Source: Nymphaea colorata (taxonomy: Eukaryota; Streptophyta; Magnoliopsida; Nymphaeales; Nymphaeaceae). From it: a stretch of DNA of 64,000 nt. The position numbers and the translations under genes were made by a program. The stretch is from the NCBI RefSeq assembly GCF_008831285.2, contig NC_045139.1, positions 6,914,204-6,978,203 of the forward strand, in the 5' to 3' direction. Positions within the stretch are counted from its first letter, which is position 1. Every line of letters starts with the position of its first letter. This document shows, piece after piece, positions 23,067 to 37,000 of the stretch. The notes beneath the pieces were generated by a model. The model saw only the letters and a program-made list of their open reading frames with translations, ran no database searches and was not told the DNA's origin.

Positions 23067-26000
23067 ATGGCCGACAGTCTGTCTCCCTCAACACGAACCC
23101 AACTCTTTTCACTCTGTTTCTTGGCCACCACAGCCTTGCTACTATTTCGATCAACCTTGTCCTATACCCATGTTCACCTGAACAATATTAGGGACCAAAG
23201 GGCGTTGCTTGCCTTCAAGCTGTCCACCAACGACCCCATGAATACAATGTCTAATTGGAAGCGCAATACCTCTTTCTGCAACTGGAATGGAGTCTCGTGT
23301 AGTCGTCGCAGACAGAGGGTCGTAGCTCTAAACCTTGCAGGCATGTCACTCAAAGGCACTATCTCTCCATATCTTGCCAACCTCTCCTTCCTCCACGTCC
23401 TCAACCTCTGCTCCAATCTTTTCCATGGCACTCCTCCCATCGAGCTTGGTCAGCTTGCTCGGTTAAGAATCCTCGATCTGTCTGAAAATAATCTGGAAGG
23501 CGCAGTTCCACAGAGCTTGTGTCTCTGCCATAGCCTTCAACAACTTGTTCTGTCGCATAATCAATTCGAGGGTGCCATTGGCGCGTGCCTGGGGAGCCTG
23601 CCGGATCTTAAGTACCTCTACCTTGGCTCTAATAAGTTCATAGGCATCACAATTCCTCCTTCCTTGGGAAACCTTTCGAAACTTGAGCACTTAGATCTTT
23701 CAAGCAATGGCCTGGTTGGAAACATACCAGATGGACTCGGTAACCTATCTCTCTTGCGTACCATCAATTTGGCACACAACAATCTCACAGGTATGGTGCC
23801 CCAGTCCATGTTCAACATCTCTACTCTCCAGAGCATGGCCCTGGGTTACAATGGCCTCCACGGACAGCTTCCAAGAGACACAGGCATTCAGCTTCCCAAT
23901 CTCGAGAAGCTCGACCTAACGATGAATGGTTTCAGCGGGGAGATCCCGAAGAGCTTGGTCAATTGCGAGCGTCTACAAATGCTCCTTCTGGGCAACAACC
24001 GATTCTCGGGGAGCGTTCTCTCATGGCTGGGCAGTATGCCTAACCTTGCCGCCGCGGTGCTCAATGATAACGAGTTCACCGGCACCATTTCACCTTATTT
24101 GGCCAATCTTTCGACATTGCAGGTTCTTACTGTTTCTCGTAACAGATTGATCGGGGAGATACCAGAGACAATAGGAATGTTATCACAGATGGAGTTTCTG
24201 GATTTTGATTTTAACAATCTCACAGGCACAGTTCCCCCCTCCATTTTTAACATGTCCTCTCTCCATGTCTTGAGTCTAACGAACAATCGCCTCAAGGGTC
24301 GCCTTCCGCAAGATGTTGGCTCCACGCTTACAGGTCTCCTCAATCTCTTGTTGGACAATAACAGCTTTGATGGGCAGATACCAACATCACTCGGTAATGC
24401 TACCAAGTTAGAGATTATTGGTTTATCAGCTAACAAGTTTAGCGGAACAATCCCTTTAGAATTGGGTAGATTACAACACCTTGAGAAACTCGTTCTTTCT
24501 GGCAATTTATTGACAAACATGCCTGGTACCACTGAGCTTTCTATTATCACTGCCTTAACAGAGTGCACAGCTTTAAAAGTCTTTGATTTTTCAGATAACT
24601 TGCTTAGTGGTATTCTTCCCACTTCTATTGGAAACTTATCGTCCAACATCAATGAGGCTAGGATGAGGGCAAACCAAATAAGGGGTACGATTCCTTTAGA
24701 AATTACTAACCTAACGAATCTCTATCTTTTGGACTTGAGTGATAATAGAATAAGTGGGGACATTCCATCGGATATCGGAAGGCTGCATGACCTACAAGGG
24801 CTCTATCTTTATGGTAATATGTTAGAGGGTTTCATCCCGCCTCAATTTTACCAAATGGTTAAACTTGTTAATGTTGACTTGAGTGAAAACATGCTCTGTG
24901 GGCAAATATCAAGCTCGATATCCAATCTTAGCAACTTGCAGTTATTATACCTTAGCTCAAACAATTTGTCCTCAACGATCCCACCAAGCTTTTGGCAGCT
25001 TAAAAATTTAGGATTCGTCTTTTTGCAGGACAACTCTCTTACGGGGTCCCTCCCATTGGAGATTGGAAATCTAGCCAATGTGTACCAGATGGACTTCTCT
25101 GCAAATAAGTTGTTTGGAGATTTGCCTGCATCCTTAGGGAAGCTTCAAATGCTTCAATATCTAAATCTCTCTAACAACATATTTTCTGGATATATCCCAC
25201 AAAAGCTTGAAACAATGGTGAACTTGGAAACACTTGACCTTTCTCACAACTCTTTATCAGGAGAAATTCCGAAGGATCTGGGACAAATGAGAAATATCAA
25301 GAGCCTGGATTTGTCATTCAATCAATTGGTAGGAGAAATTCCAAGTGATGGGATCTTTGCCAACCTTACTGCGGATTCATTTGAGGGAAACTATGGCCTT
25401 TGTGGGGCTTCGAGATTTGGGGTGCCAAGGTGTTCCAACAAGAACAAGCAACACAAGAGATTCAATCTAACAGGAATTGTTATTGCAAGCGCAGTTGGAA
25501 GTTGTGCTTTCCTGTTTGTTGTCGCCCTGCTCGTGATTAAACCATTTCGTGAAAAGGCAGTAGCTGTAAAGCATGATTTAGCTGTATTATTTCCCAGAAC
25601 CAAACATCCATTGATCTCGTATAGAGAGCTATTGCATGCAACAAACAACTTTGACGATTCGAACTTGATTGGAAGTGGAAGTTTTGGCTCTGTTTACAGA
25701 GGAATCCTTTCTGATGGGACAAAAGTTGCTGTGAAAGTGTTAAACCTGCTGTTCGAGGGGGCATTGAACAGCTTCAGCATAGAATGTGAGATCATGAGAA
25801 AAGTTAGACATCGAAATCTTTTGAGAATTATCTCTTCTTGCACCAATGAAGAGTTCAAAGCTTTGGTTCTTCAGTACATGCCACGAGGGAGTTTAGAGGA
25901 TTGCTTATATGCGAGTGCAGAGAGCCTGAATCTTCTCCAAAGATTGGATATCATGATTGATGTAGCATGTGCCATGGAATACCTTCACCATGATTTTTTT

Positions 26001-27087
26001 GAGCCTGTACTTCATTGCGACTTGAAGCCAAGCAATGTGCTTTTAGATGACGATTTGACGGCATACGTTGCTGATTTTGGTATTGCAAAGATGTTGGCCG
26101 GAAGCAAGTCATCTACTCTTACAGAAACTCTCGGTTCAACAGGATATATTGCTCCAGGTACTCTTCATTTTCTCCACTTATTAGTACTCCATAATTTTCT
26201 CTATGCAATTAAGTAGCACTAGCAGAGGCATAGATTCTTCCAAATCCATCGGACCAAAAATAAAACAAAAATGAATGCTTAGTACCTGAAAATGTTAGAG
26301 TAAGAATTGCATAGGAAATGAAAGACGCCAATTGTAACTCTCCCTCGATCTGACAACATCAGGAATTGAGTCCATAAGCTCTGCTCCAGAGAGCACGTAG
26401 GGCACTGCCCACACAAGCCTTATTTGCTGGTCTGCTCTTCCAGATTATGCGCGCCAATTGAACTCTTGGCCTTGTTTTAATTGACTTGGGAGTTCTTACG
26501 TTTATTCTTGCTTGAATTAGCTAGCTGATCTCGTATTGCTCTGAAATTTGCAAGTGAAATCCCCCACAGCTGTAAACTGTAAAACATGCACTGCTTATGC
26601 ATGTTTTCCACTTTATTAATCCCACTGACCTTGTAATTATATCTTCAAATGCATGGGGGAGTGGTCAGAATTTGGGATGAGCGGAAAGGTATCAACTAAA
26701 GCCGATGTTTATAGCTATGGAGTTCTTCTTCTGGAGACGTTCACAAGGAGAAAACCTACCGATCCAATGTTTGCGGGTGATTTTAGCTTGATTCAGTGGG
26801 TAGCTGATGAACTTACTGCATCTCCTGATGCAGTTCTAGAGGTCATTGATGGATGCCTTCTGGACGAGTATTCTGGCAGCAGCCACACTGGGCAGCGAGA
26901 AGCTGTGAGATCAATCACCAAAAACGAGCTTCTTGTATCGATCTTGCAAGTTGGTCTGCTATGTTCAAGGGAGTCTCCGAGAGGGAGAACCAACATGAGA
27001 CAAGTTGTAGCAGATCTAAAGAAGATCAGAGAAAAACTGAGCATCTTAGAAACGGCTAACATGGCGAGAAACGTCCTTACTCCTTGA
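23067..27087 (+). CDS. LRR receptor-like kinase C (subfamily XII, non-RD), intact
   Basis: Two exons, 23067-26157 and 26669-27087, join in phase 1 to give about 1169 aa. Order: signal peptide (MADSLSPSTRTQLFSLCFL); N-cap with CNWNGVSC; about 28 LRRs; C-cap YGLCG; a transmembrane helix near residues 800-825 (AFLFVVALLVI); a kinase from about 850. It has P-loop GSGSFGSV, ATP lysine about K890, catalytic HCD near 983-985 (non-RD), and DFG near 1003. Length and LRR number match FLS2 (28 LRRs) more than Xa21 or EFR. It is presumably a plasma-membrane receptor for an extracellular peptide or microbial pattern; the ligand is unknown. From about 24985 on it is almost identical to D, whereas the outer LRRs differ, pointing to gene conversion. 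Retaining the intron would end translation about 20 codons past the donor and remove the kinase C-lobe. Confidence 0.94.
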
Positions 27088-28556
27088 AAGTTTCTTGCAG
27101 GATGTCTTTCGTTATCTATTGCTCCGTTTTTCGTTCTGCTCAAGAAGGTGTTGCTCATCCTATCGGCTGTCGAACACGTCTCATGCCTCAATCTCTATGT
27201 CTCTCACGCCTCATGAATCCTTCGTTGACCAATTCCTGTAAACAGCACGTCAAAAAAGATTGCATATACTTCTTTAATCGAATATCGAATTTAATTTGGA
27301 ATAATTTTGCTATTTCTGTCTTCGGATCATTAAAATAGTCAAAGAAAAAATAATTTTTCTTTCATGCATGAAAGTTTTAAACTAATCAGTAGTAGAACAT
27401 GGGGCCTCATAACCACCACCCAACGAGCAGCAAGCTGACATCAAAACACGGAATGAGATACGTTCACACTGACTACGCGTTGCCGATGTCCAAAGTTTTT
27501 TTTTCCCCTTGTTAGCTCTTATGCTTGCACAAAGTAAAGAAAAACTTGACAGTTGACTTTCAATTCATAAATCTTGTAAAATGAGAAACAAAAGAGTTTA
27601 ACATATAAAAACTTATAAACAAGCACCCAATGACATATGAAACCAAGTCGACAAGTCTTGTTCTTTAAAATAAATTTTAAGAAACATAATATCAAATTTA
27701 GATTATTAATACAATGCATATGAACTAGAAAACAACTAACATCTTAGAAAACCAGCAAGAATGACTATGGATCAATCTGCAATTCTTTGTCAACAAATAT
27801 CAACTATTCAACCAAGAGAGAGGAAGAGGGAATATATGAAATACAAATAGAAATATCAACACAAGCTGAATCTAACCTTGGGGAAATATTGTGACATCTC
27901 CCGACCGTTTCTAGGTGCACTCCGATGTCGTGAGGGTGCGTGCGCATCAAGCATCTAACAACACTGGTGGCTCGCAAGAGAGTTGTAACGTACAGATGAA
28001 TAGCACGAAACCGCCACCCTCAGACTGGCCACTGTTACCCCGATCGGAATCATTTGCATTATTTTATATATATATCTATATATCATCATCTTCATGTACC
28101 ACATCACCGACATGCATTTATTCATCTAATGTACAAAGTCGCAATTTCCGCCCTTATCTTTCGACGTTCTTAGCGCATTAATATGAAAGGAAATTCAAAA
28201 GAGAGCGAATAAAGAAAAGAATAGAAAAGCAAACGAAAGCAAAGCAAAGAGAGGGGGCGAAAGGGATTTTGGTAAGAATGAAGAACGCCCATCCTTCCCC
28301 AAAATGGCTGCTTAGATGTAATTAGTCACGGCGTCCACACATGGGCTGACAAGTTTTACGCGGGACTGATTAGTGATTACATGGATGACCAAATTGGAGT
28401 CCCACCGCCATTATTGAAAAAAACAAAGGAGAAACCATAACCATAGAGCACGTAGTTGGCACACCCTCTCTCTATCTACCACGTACTGATATATTTATGG
28501 GGCGAGCAATCAGTGACGTACCAAACAGAACCAGCTGCATCTGTACACTCTCGGCC
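27088..28556. other. Intergenic between receptor kinases C and D
   Basis: It holds the 3' flank of C, AT-rich DNA, and the promoter region of D. No gene or bounded mobile element is seen. A short alternating T/A tract lies near 28058-28085. The segment 28386-28404 (gaccaaattggagtcccac) matches the upstream region of C. Confidence 0.6.
28490..28497 (+). promoter_or_regulatory. TATA-like box of receptor kinase D
   Basis: tatattta lies about 60 bases upstream of the start codon chosen at 28557, a position comparable to the TATA-like box of C. Prediction by position only. Confidence 0.35.
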
Positions 28557-29277
28557 ATGGTTCCGTCTCCTTCGATACGAACCCAGCTCCACGCGCTATG
28601 CCGTTTGGCCATCACAGCCTTCATCTTCCAATCAAGCCTGTCTGCCCAGGTTCCCCTGAACAATATTACAGACCACACGGCGTTGCTTTCCTTCAAGTTG
28701 TCCACCAACGACCCCATCAATGCACTGGCTAATTGGAACAGCAGTACTTCTTTCTGCAACTGGAATGGAGTGCTATGCAGTCGTCGGAGACAGAGAGTTG
28801 TAGCTCTAGATCTTGCTGCCATGTCCCTCGAAGGTACTGTTTCTCCATACCTTGCCAACCTCTCCTTCCTCCAGGCCCTCAACCTCAGCTCCAATCTTTT
28901 TCATGGCACTCCTCCCATCGAGCTTGCTCAGCTTCCTCGGTTAAGAATCCTCCACCTGTCTGCAAATAATTTGGATGGCGCAATTCCACAAAGCTTGTGT
29001 CTCTGCCGTAGCCTTCAACAACTGTCTTTGTCGCGTAATCAATTCGAGGGTGCCATAGACGCGTGCTTCGGGAGCTTGCCAGATCTTGAGTACCTCTCCC
29101 TTCGTTCTGATAACTTGGTTGGTAGCACGATTCCACCTTCCTTGGCAAATCTGTCAAAGCTCGACACCTTAGATCTTTCCGGAAATGGACTGGTCGGAAA
29201 CATACCAGGCGAATTTGGCAGCATTCCTCGCTTCCGTAGAATCAATTTATCTTTCAACAACCTCACAGGCATGCTTC

Positions 29278-29586
29278 TGAAGGAAGTCTTCCTAACTCCC
29301 ACACCAAACAACACTACAAAAGGGCACGTTAAAATAAAACTTGAAAAGACCTCAACACTTTCATTCTTTTTCTTACTCTTTGGATTACACGCATGGAACT
29401 AGTATTTATAGAACAAAAGAAAAAACTACCCACTAATGCCACTTGCCAAAAAGCAGCTCCATTTTGTGGACACATAACCACTAATTCCTATTTTTATGGC
29501 TAAAGAAAAAAAACTAAAAAAAAACCACCACATGTTTACACGATCTTCACTTCCACATATTTCTCACACGTTCACATTAACTAACA
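29278..29586 (-). repeat. Copia 1 left LTR (3' LTR of the element)
   Basis: 309 bp. In window orientation it starts tgaaggaagtc and ends aactaaca, with TG...CA ends. It matches 33699-34007 at about 97%. A purine-rich tract (ccccctt on the plus strand) lies directly inside it. Confidence 0.95.
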
Positions 29587-32500
29587 TTTCTCCCCCTTAA
29601 TGTGAAAAATCTTGTACTCCAATCGCTTATCGAAAATTGAAAAACTTTGATGGTGGTAGTGCTTTTGTAAAACCATCCACAACTTGCTCTTTTGTGAAAC
29701 ATTGCTTCAACTCAATTTCTTCTTTCTCAATCACGTCTCTAATAAAGTGATAACGTAACTCTATATGTTTAGTCCTTCCGTGAAATGATGGATTTTTTGC
29801 CATGGAAATAGTAGATTTGTTATCACAGTATAACTGAGTTGGATTCTCTTGCTTCAATTGAAGATCTTCTAAAATACGTCTCATCCATATCGCTTGACAT
29901 GCAGCAGCAGTAGCAGCAATATACTCAGCTTCCGAAGATGATAAGGCTGTTGAACTTTGTTTCTTTGAGCACCACGACACAGCACTTGAACCAAATCCAA
30001 ATACAAAACCACTTGTACTTTTTCGATCATCAACAGAACCTGCCCAATCACTATCAGTATATCCAAGTAAACCAAAGTTAGTCACAGGTTTATAAAAAAT
30101 TCCATAGTTGAGTGTAGATTGAATGTAACGAAGAATTCTTTTTGCTGCACCAAGATGTTGCACTGAAGGATCTTGCATGAACCTTGATATCAAACTCACT
30201 GAAAACACAATGTCAGGTCTGGTATGTGTCAAGTACATCAATGCACCGACCATGCTTCTTAAATATTTTTCATTTACTTTTGCCATTCCATCATCTGCAT
30301 TCAGCTTTTCGTTGGTGTTCATGGGAGTTGCACAACCATTACAATTCATCATTTTAAACTTTTTCAGAGTATCTAATGCATATTTTCCTTGCGATATAAA
30401 GATTCCTTCATCACTTTGTACTACTTGAAGACCAAGAAAGTAATGCAACAATCCCAAATCAGACATTTCAAACTCCCTCATCATACAATTTTTAAATTCT
30501 GCAATAAGGCTAGAAGAAGTGCCAGTATAAATAATGTCATCCACATAAACACTTACAATAAGTAAATGATTTTCACTCACTTTGACATAAAGAGTTGACT
30601 CACTATCACTTCTTTGAAAGCCATTTTGAAGAAGAAATTTATCAAGACGACTATACCAAGCACGAGGAGCTTGTTTAAGTCCGTATAATGCCTTTTTAAG
30701 TTTATAAACCTTGTCTTCTTTCCTTTAATTTTAAATCCAGGTGGTTGATCAACATACACTTCTTCATTCAAATAGCCATTTAGGAAAGCAGACTTGACAT
30801 CAAACTGAAAAACTTTCCATTTAAATTGAGCAGCAATAGAAAGAACCATTCTTACTGTCTCAAATCTTGCAACAGGTGAAAACGTCTCAGTAAAATCAAT
30901 TCCATATACTTGCACAAAACCTCTAGCAACCAGCCTTGTTTTATATTTTTTCACGTTACCTTTAGCATCATACTTCACCTTATAGACCCATTTTACTCCA
31001 ATTGGTTCCTTTCCCGACGGCAACTTAGAGAGCTCCTATGTGTCATTCTTTTCTATGGTTTGTATTTCCTCTTCCATAGCATTCATCCAATTTTTGTCTA
31101 CACATGCTTCATCAAAAGTTGAAGGTTCTATAACAGCAAAAGCGAATGCACACTTATAAATGTCATTTAAGGATCGTACCTTTCTTGGAGGAGTTTCTTC
31201 AGAAATGGATTCAATACCTTCATTGATCGTCTCCTTCAAGGCTTCATCTTTCTCCTTTGGTTCTTCGTCAATATGACTTGGATTCACTTCTTCCCCGTCA
31301 ACTTGGAGTTTCATGGTTTCATTCTTAACCCAATCCCAGCAAGCTTTTTCATCAAATATAATGTCTCTTCTTATAATCATCTTCTTAGTGATAGGATTAT
31401 AAAGACGATAACCCTTAGTTTCACTACTATAACCAATGAAAATGCATTTTTCACTCTTCTTATCCAACTTGCTTCTTTCACTAGGATCAATTAATGCATA
31501 TGCAACACATCCAAAGACTTTTAACATACTTACATTTGGTTTGCGATTCCACCATGCTTCGAATGGAGTTTTGTTTCTGACTGCCTTTGTTGGAGAAATG
31601 TTGAGAAGATATACTGCCGTATGGATTGCTTCAGCCCAAAATTCACTTGGTAATTGTTTTTCATTTAACATGCTGCGTGCCATTTCCACCACTGTCCGAT
31701 TTTTCCTTTCGGCCACACCATTTTGTTGTGGGGTCTTCCTTACTGTAAACTGTCTACGAATGCCATGATTTTTACAAAATAAACCAAATTCATCAGACAA
31801 AAATTCTCCCCCTCTATCCGTACGTAGTATATTTATTACATTTCCACTTTCTTTTTCTGCAAACACTTTAAACTCTTTAAATTTATCCATTACATCAGAT
31901 TTGTGACTGAAAAAATATACCCAATTCATTCTAGTGTAATCATCAGTAAATAGCAAAAAATACTTGCTACCATTTAATGAAGAAGTTTTCATTGGACCGC
32001 ATATGTCAGCATGAACTAATTGAAGCGGTATTTTAGCTCTCCATGATTTTCTAACTTGAAATGGTAATTTATGTTGTTTACCATAAATATACCCTTCACA
32101 TACATCATCATGACAATCAATAGATAGTAGTCCATATACCATACCTTTTTTATGTAAGAGCTTCAATCCATTAAAATGAAGATGTCCATATCTCACCTGT
32201 CATAGCTTGGAATCATCAATTTTTGTCATAAAAGCATTTGTCTCAAGAGGAAACATTTTATTTCGAACCATATTTACTTTCGCAAGAACTACACCACTTT
32301 TATTTTTAATTTCACAAGCATCATTTTCAAATAAAAGTGTGTACCCTTTTTGAACCAATTGCCCAACACTAAGCAAATTTTGAGCCAACCCGGGAACGTA
32401 ATACACATCATTAATAAATTTTTCCATACTTGTTTCTGATTTGATGATAGCAGTTCCTTTGCCCTTCACATTTATTCTATTATTGTCTCCAAGCCACACA

Positions 32501-33698
32501 TCCAACTGTATAGTCTCATCAATGTCTTTGAAAAAACTCTTGTTACCTGTCATATGATTACTGCAGCCGCTATCTACAAACCAAACTTCACTCTTGCAAC
32601 TGTTAGCATCCATAGTTGTAAGAAATAAATTCTCATTTTCTTCTACAAAACTAGCTTGTTGTTTTGCCTTTTCAAAACATTTAGCTTCTATATGACCAAA
32701 CTTCTTGCAAAAGTTACATTGTTTTCCTCTAAAGTACTGATTTTGATTACCTTTCCCTGTTGTGTCATGGGTTTTATGGAAATTTCCATGGAATCTTCCA
32801 CATCCTCTACCATAACCACGAGTGACTCCTCTATAGCCTCCTCGTCCTTGACTCCTTCCTTCATTTCTTTGATCATAGCTTCCATTCTTCTCTTTTGAAA
32901 ACTCTATCTTTGTTTGGAAAACTTGCTCTATTCCTTTTTCTGTATTCCTTTTTCTGTTGACCTGTTCATACGTTGCTCATGTGCTAAAAGAGACCCCATT
33001 AGTTCATCAATAGAATAAATAGACAAATCTTTGGATTCTTCTATTGCAGTGACAACATGATCAAATTTAGAAGGAAGACTTCTTAACACCTTTTCAACCA
33101 CCTTTTGCTCGGTTATGGCTTCACCAAAACTCTTCATTTGATTTACAATAGTAGAGAGTCTAGAAAAATAATTTTGAACGGACTCACCAGTTTTCATGCA
33201 AAATGTTTCAAACTCTCTCCTTAAGATTTGGAGCTTAACTGTAGTAATCTTCTTATCTCCATGAAATTTTTGTTTGAGGAATAGCCACGCTTCACTTGAC
33301 TTCTCTGCACCAGCAATAGTTGGGAAGACAGTCTCTGATACAGCCTGCTGCAATACTGAGAGTGCCTTTGCATCTTTCTTCCGAAATTCCTTAACATCAA
33401 TTTTCTCTATTGACTTTCCTGCTGCCTTTGATACTTCAGTTTCTGCATAACCATTTTCAACTAACTCCCAAAGATCTTGTGAAATGAAGTAAGTCTTCAT
33501 TTTGATACTCCAAAACTCATAGTTCTCACCATTAAAAATAGGCACTAAGGATTGGGATAAATTGAGAGTATTTGAATTAGCCATACCAGCTTTCAAAAAA
33601 TAACTCTTACCAATAGCACGCGATTTGGAGTTCCTTGCTTCTGCAATGCTCCAAGATACTTGAGATGCCCACGCAACCTGGCGCTCTGATACCAAGAT

Positions 33699-34007
33699 TG
33701 AAGGAAGTCTTTCTAACTCCCACACCAAACAACACTACAAAAGGGCACGTTAAAATAAAATTTGAAAAGACCTCAACACTTTCATTCTTTTTCTCACTCT
33801 TTGGATTACACGCATGGAACTAGTATTTATAGAACAAAAGAAAAAACTACCCACTAATGCCACTTGCCAAAAGGCAGCCCTATTTTGTGGACACATAACC
33901 ACTAATTCCTATTTTTATGACTAAAAAAAAAAAACTAAAAAAAAACCACCACATGTTTACACGATCTCCACTTCCACATATTTCTCACACGTTCACATTA
34001 ACTAACA
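33699..34007 (-). repeat. Copia 1 right LTR (5' LTR of the element)
   Basis: 309 bp with TG...CA ends. The primer-binding site lies immediately to its left in window coordinates (gctctgatacca), the expected position for a minus-strand element. Confidence 0.95.
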
Positions 34008-37000
34008 GCTTCCGGCGTCCATGTTCAACATTTCCACCCTCCAAATCTTGAACGTAAGCCTCAATGGCCTGACGGGGACCCCTCTGGAAGATGTTGGCCG
34101 CTTTACGCTTCCGAATCTTGAGATGCTATACCTGTATCAGAACGGCTTCAGTGGCAAAATTTCACCTTCTTTGGCTAATTTCTCAAAACTGCAGGCTCTC
34201 CATGTTGCCCAAAACAGCTTTTCTGGGAGCACACCGACTACAATGGCGACGTTGTCGCACTTGAGTCGGTTGATTTTGATGTCCAACAGCCTCACGGGCA
34301 CGGTACCCACATCCATTTTTAACATCTCTGCTCTCCAGGCCCTAAGCCTTGACAGTAATCGCTTCACGGGCCACCTTCCACATGATGCCGGCTCCATGCT
34401 TCCTAATCTCCGGCAAATCTTCTTGAACAACAACAGTTTTGATGGGCAGATACCTGCGTCACTCGCCAACGCTACGGGGTTAGAGATTATTTCTTTATTA
34501 AAGAACGAGTTTAGTGGTCCTATACCCTTAGAATTGGGCAGCTTAGTGCACCTCAGGACTCTCGCTCTTTCAGACAATTTCTTGACGAGCATGCCTGATT
34601 CCGCCGGCATTTCCATTATTACTGCCTTAACCAACTGCAGGCTTCTACGGGTCTTTGATTTCTCATATAACTCGCTGAGTGGCACTCTGCCCACCTCCGT
34701 CGGCAACTTATCCGCCAACCTCAAGATCGCCATGCTGGGGAAAAATGAAATCATGGGCACCATTCCTCCAGAAATTGCCAACCTAACGAATCTGTATCTA
34801 TTGGACTTGAGTGTGAACAGGATAAGTGGGGTCATTCCATCAAATGTAGGGAAGCTGCGTAACCTGCAGGGACTCGCTCTTTATGGTAATGGAATCGAGG
34901 GGCTCATCCCACCTCAATTTTACCAGATGGTTGGCCTTGTTAGAGTTGACATGAGTGGAAATTTATTGTCTGGGCCAATATCAAGCTCAATATCCAATCT
35001 AAGCAATTTGCAAGGATTAGACCTTCATTCAAACCATTTGTCCTCAATCATTCCGCCAAGCTTTTGGCAGCTTAAAAATTTGGGATTCGTCTTTTTGCAG
35101 GACAACTCTCTTACGGGGTCCCTCCCATTGGAGATTGGAAATCTAGCCAATGTATACCAGATGGACTTCTCTGCAAATAAGTTGTTTGGAGATTTGCCTG
35201 CATCCTTGGTGAATCTTCAAATGCTTCAATATCTGAATCTCTCTAACAACTCATTTTCTGGACATATCCCCCAAAAACTTGAAACATTGGTGGACTTGGA
35301 AGCACTTGACCTTTCTCTTAACTATTTATCTGGAGAAATTCCAGAGGCGCTGGGGCGATTGAGAAGTATCAAGAGCCTGAACCTATCTTTCAATCAATTG
35401 GTAGGACAAATTCCAAATGATGGGATCTTTGCCAACCTTACTGCAGATTCGTTTGAGGGAAACTATGGCCTTTGTGGGGCTGCGAGGTTTGGGGTGCCAA
35501 GGTGTAATTCCAACAAGAACGAGCAACACAAGAGATCTAACCGAACTGGAATTATTGTTGCAAGCGCAGTTGGAAGTTGTGCCTTCCTCTTTGTTGTCGT
35601 CCTGCTCATTATATCATTTCGCGAAAAGGCAGTAGCTCTAAAGCATGACTTGGCTGAATTATTTCCCGGAACCAACCATCCATTCATCTCGTATAGAGAG
35701 ATTTTACATGCAACAAACAACTTTGACAATTCTAACTTGATAGGAAGTGGAAGTTTTGGCTCCGTTTACAAAGGAATCCTTTCTGATGGGACAACAGTTG
35801 CTGTGAAAGTGTTAAACCTGCGGTTCGAGGGGGCATTGAACAGCTTCAACATAGAATGCGAGGTCATGAGCAAAGTTAGACATCGAAATCTTTTGAGAAT
35901 TGTCTCATCTTGCTCCAACGAAGAGTTCAAAGCTTTAGTTCTTCAGTACATGCCACGAGGGAGTTTAGACAATTGCTTATATGGGAGCGCAGAGAGCCTG
36001 AATCTTCTACAAAGATTGGATGTCATGATTGATGTAGCATGTGCCATGGAATACCTTCACCATGACTTTTTTGAGCCTGTTCTTCACTGTGACTTGAAGC
36101 CAAGCAATGTGCTTTTAGATGGCGATTTGACAGCGTACGTTGCTGATTTTGGTATTGCAAAGATGTTGGTTGGAAGCAAGTCGTCTACTCTTACCGAAAC
36201 TCTCGGCACAACAGGATATATTGCTCCAGGTACTCTTCATTTTCTCCACTCATTAGTTCATCAGTTTTTTTTTTCCGTCTGTGCAACTATCAGGACATAG
36301 GTCGGCATCATTTGATTGGCACACGGCATTATTGATTTTGATGCTGCTAAATGTGGGGCTTCATCCCTGATCTTTGTTATGAGCACGGTGCCCATTGCAG
36401 ACCCTTAAGGAGTTACATACTTGCAGGCCTTCGAAAGCAGGGCCGTATAAGAACAAAGGAACGGCGCCTTCGTTTATCTTGAATAAACAAAGGAAATGCA
36501 TCCCACAAATCCATGGGACCAAAAACAGCAGAAGTTTCGAACCTAAAATAACCAGAGTAAAATTGTGTATAGAAAATGAAAGATGCCAACAAATACAAAT
36601 TCCTATTTCATGGTGACGGCAATCCAGCATGCAGTCACAATTCTCAGCCTCCTTCCTAACAACACCAAGTCCCTAAGCTCTGCAACATCTGTGTAATGCC
36701 TTTTAGCGCACTTGTTTCCGGTGGCGGAATGTGAACTTATCCGGCCGGAAAATCTGCCCAAAAGGACCAAATATGACATTGTCCAGAGTCCTTGGCTCAA
36801 GGTCCACAGGTACCATCGAAGGCAGGAAGCGGCTGCAACTCGCTTCACTGCTCTAGACATTAACCCCCCCAAGTTGCAGATCAGAGTCACCATGTGACCT
36901 TCCAATGGCGCCAAATGTCGTTCTCGACAGAGACAACCTCAGAGGATGTTGCCATCGATCTGGTTGCCACATTGACTGCCCTGAATATGCAAGGTAAAGG

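Larger units (their letters stand above)
29278..34007 (-). mobile_element. Ty1/copia LTR retrotransposon 1 (fossil, inserted in receptor kinase D)
   Basis: A 4.73-kb element on the minus strand, flanked by the 5-bp target duplication gcttc (29273-29277 and 34008-34012). The two 309-bp LTRs are about 97% identical by eye. Inside the right-hand (5') LTR is a primer-binding site matching the 3' end of initiator-Met tRNA (tggtatcagagc), and a purine-rich tract abuts the left LTR. Parts run right to left in copia order: gag (about 33.6-32.7 kb), protease (about 32.6 kb), integrase (about 32.2-31.3 kb), reverse transcriptase and RNase H (about 31.0-29.6 kb). The coding part is broken, with about four breaks, so it is not autonomous now. 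From LTR divergence the age is of the order of one million years, assuming a commonly used plant LTR substitution rate. Confidence 0.95.

Noticed and set aside
29278-34007. The copia insert acting as a spliceable intron of receptor kinase D
   Set aside because: There are no splice sites at its borders, only TG...CA ends and a target duplication, so it is an insertion.
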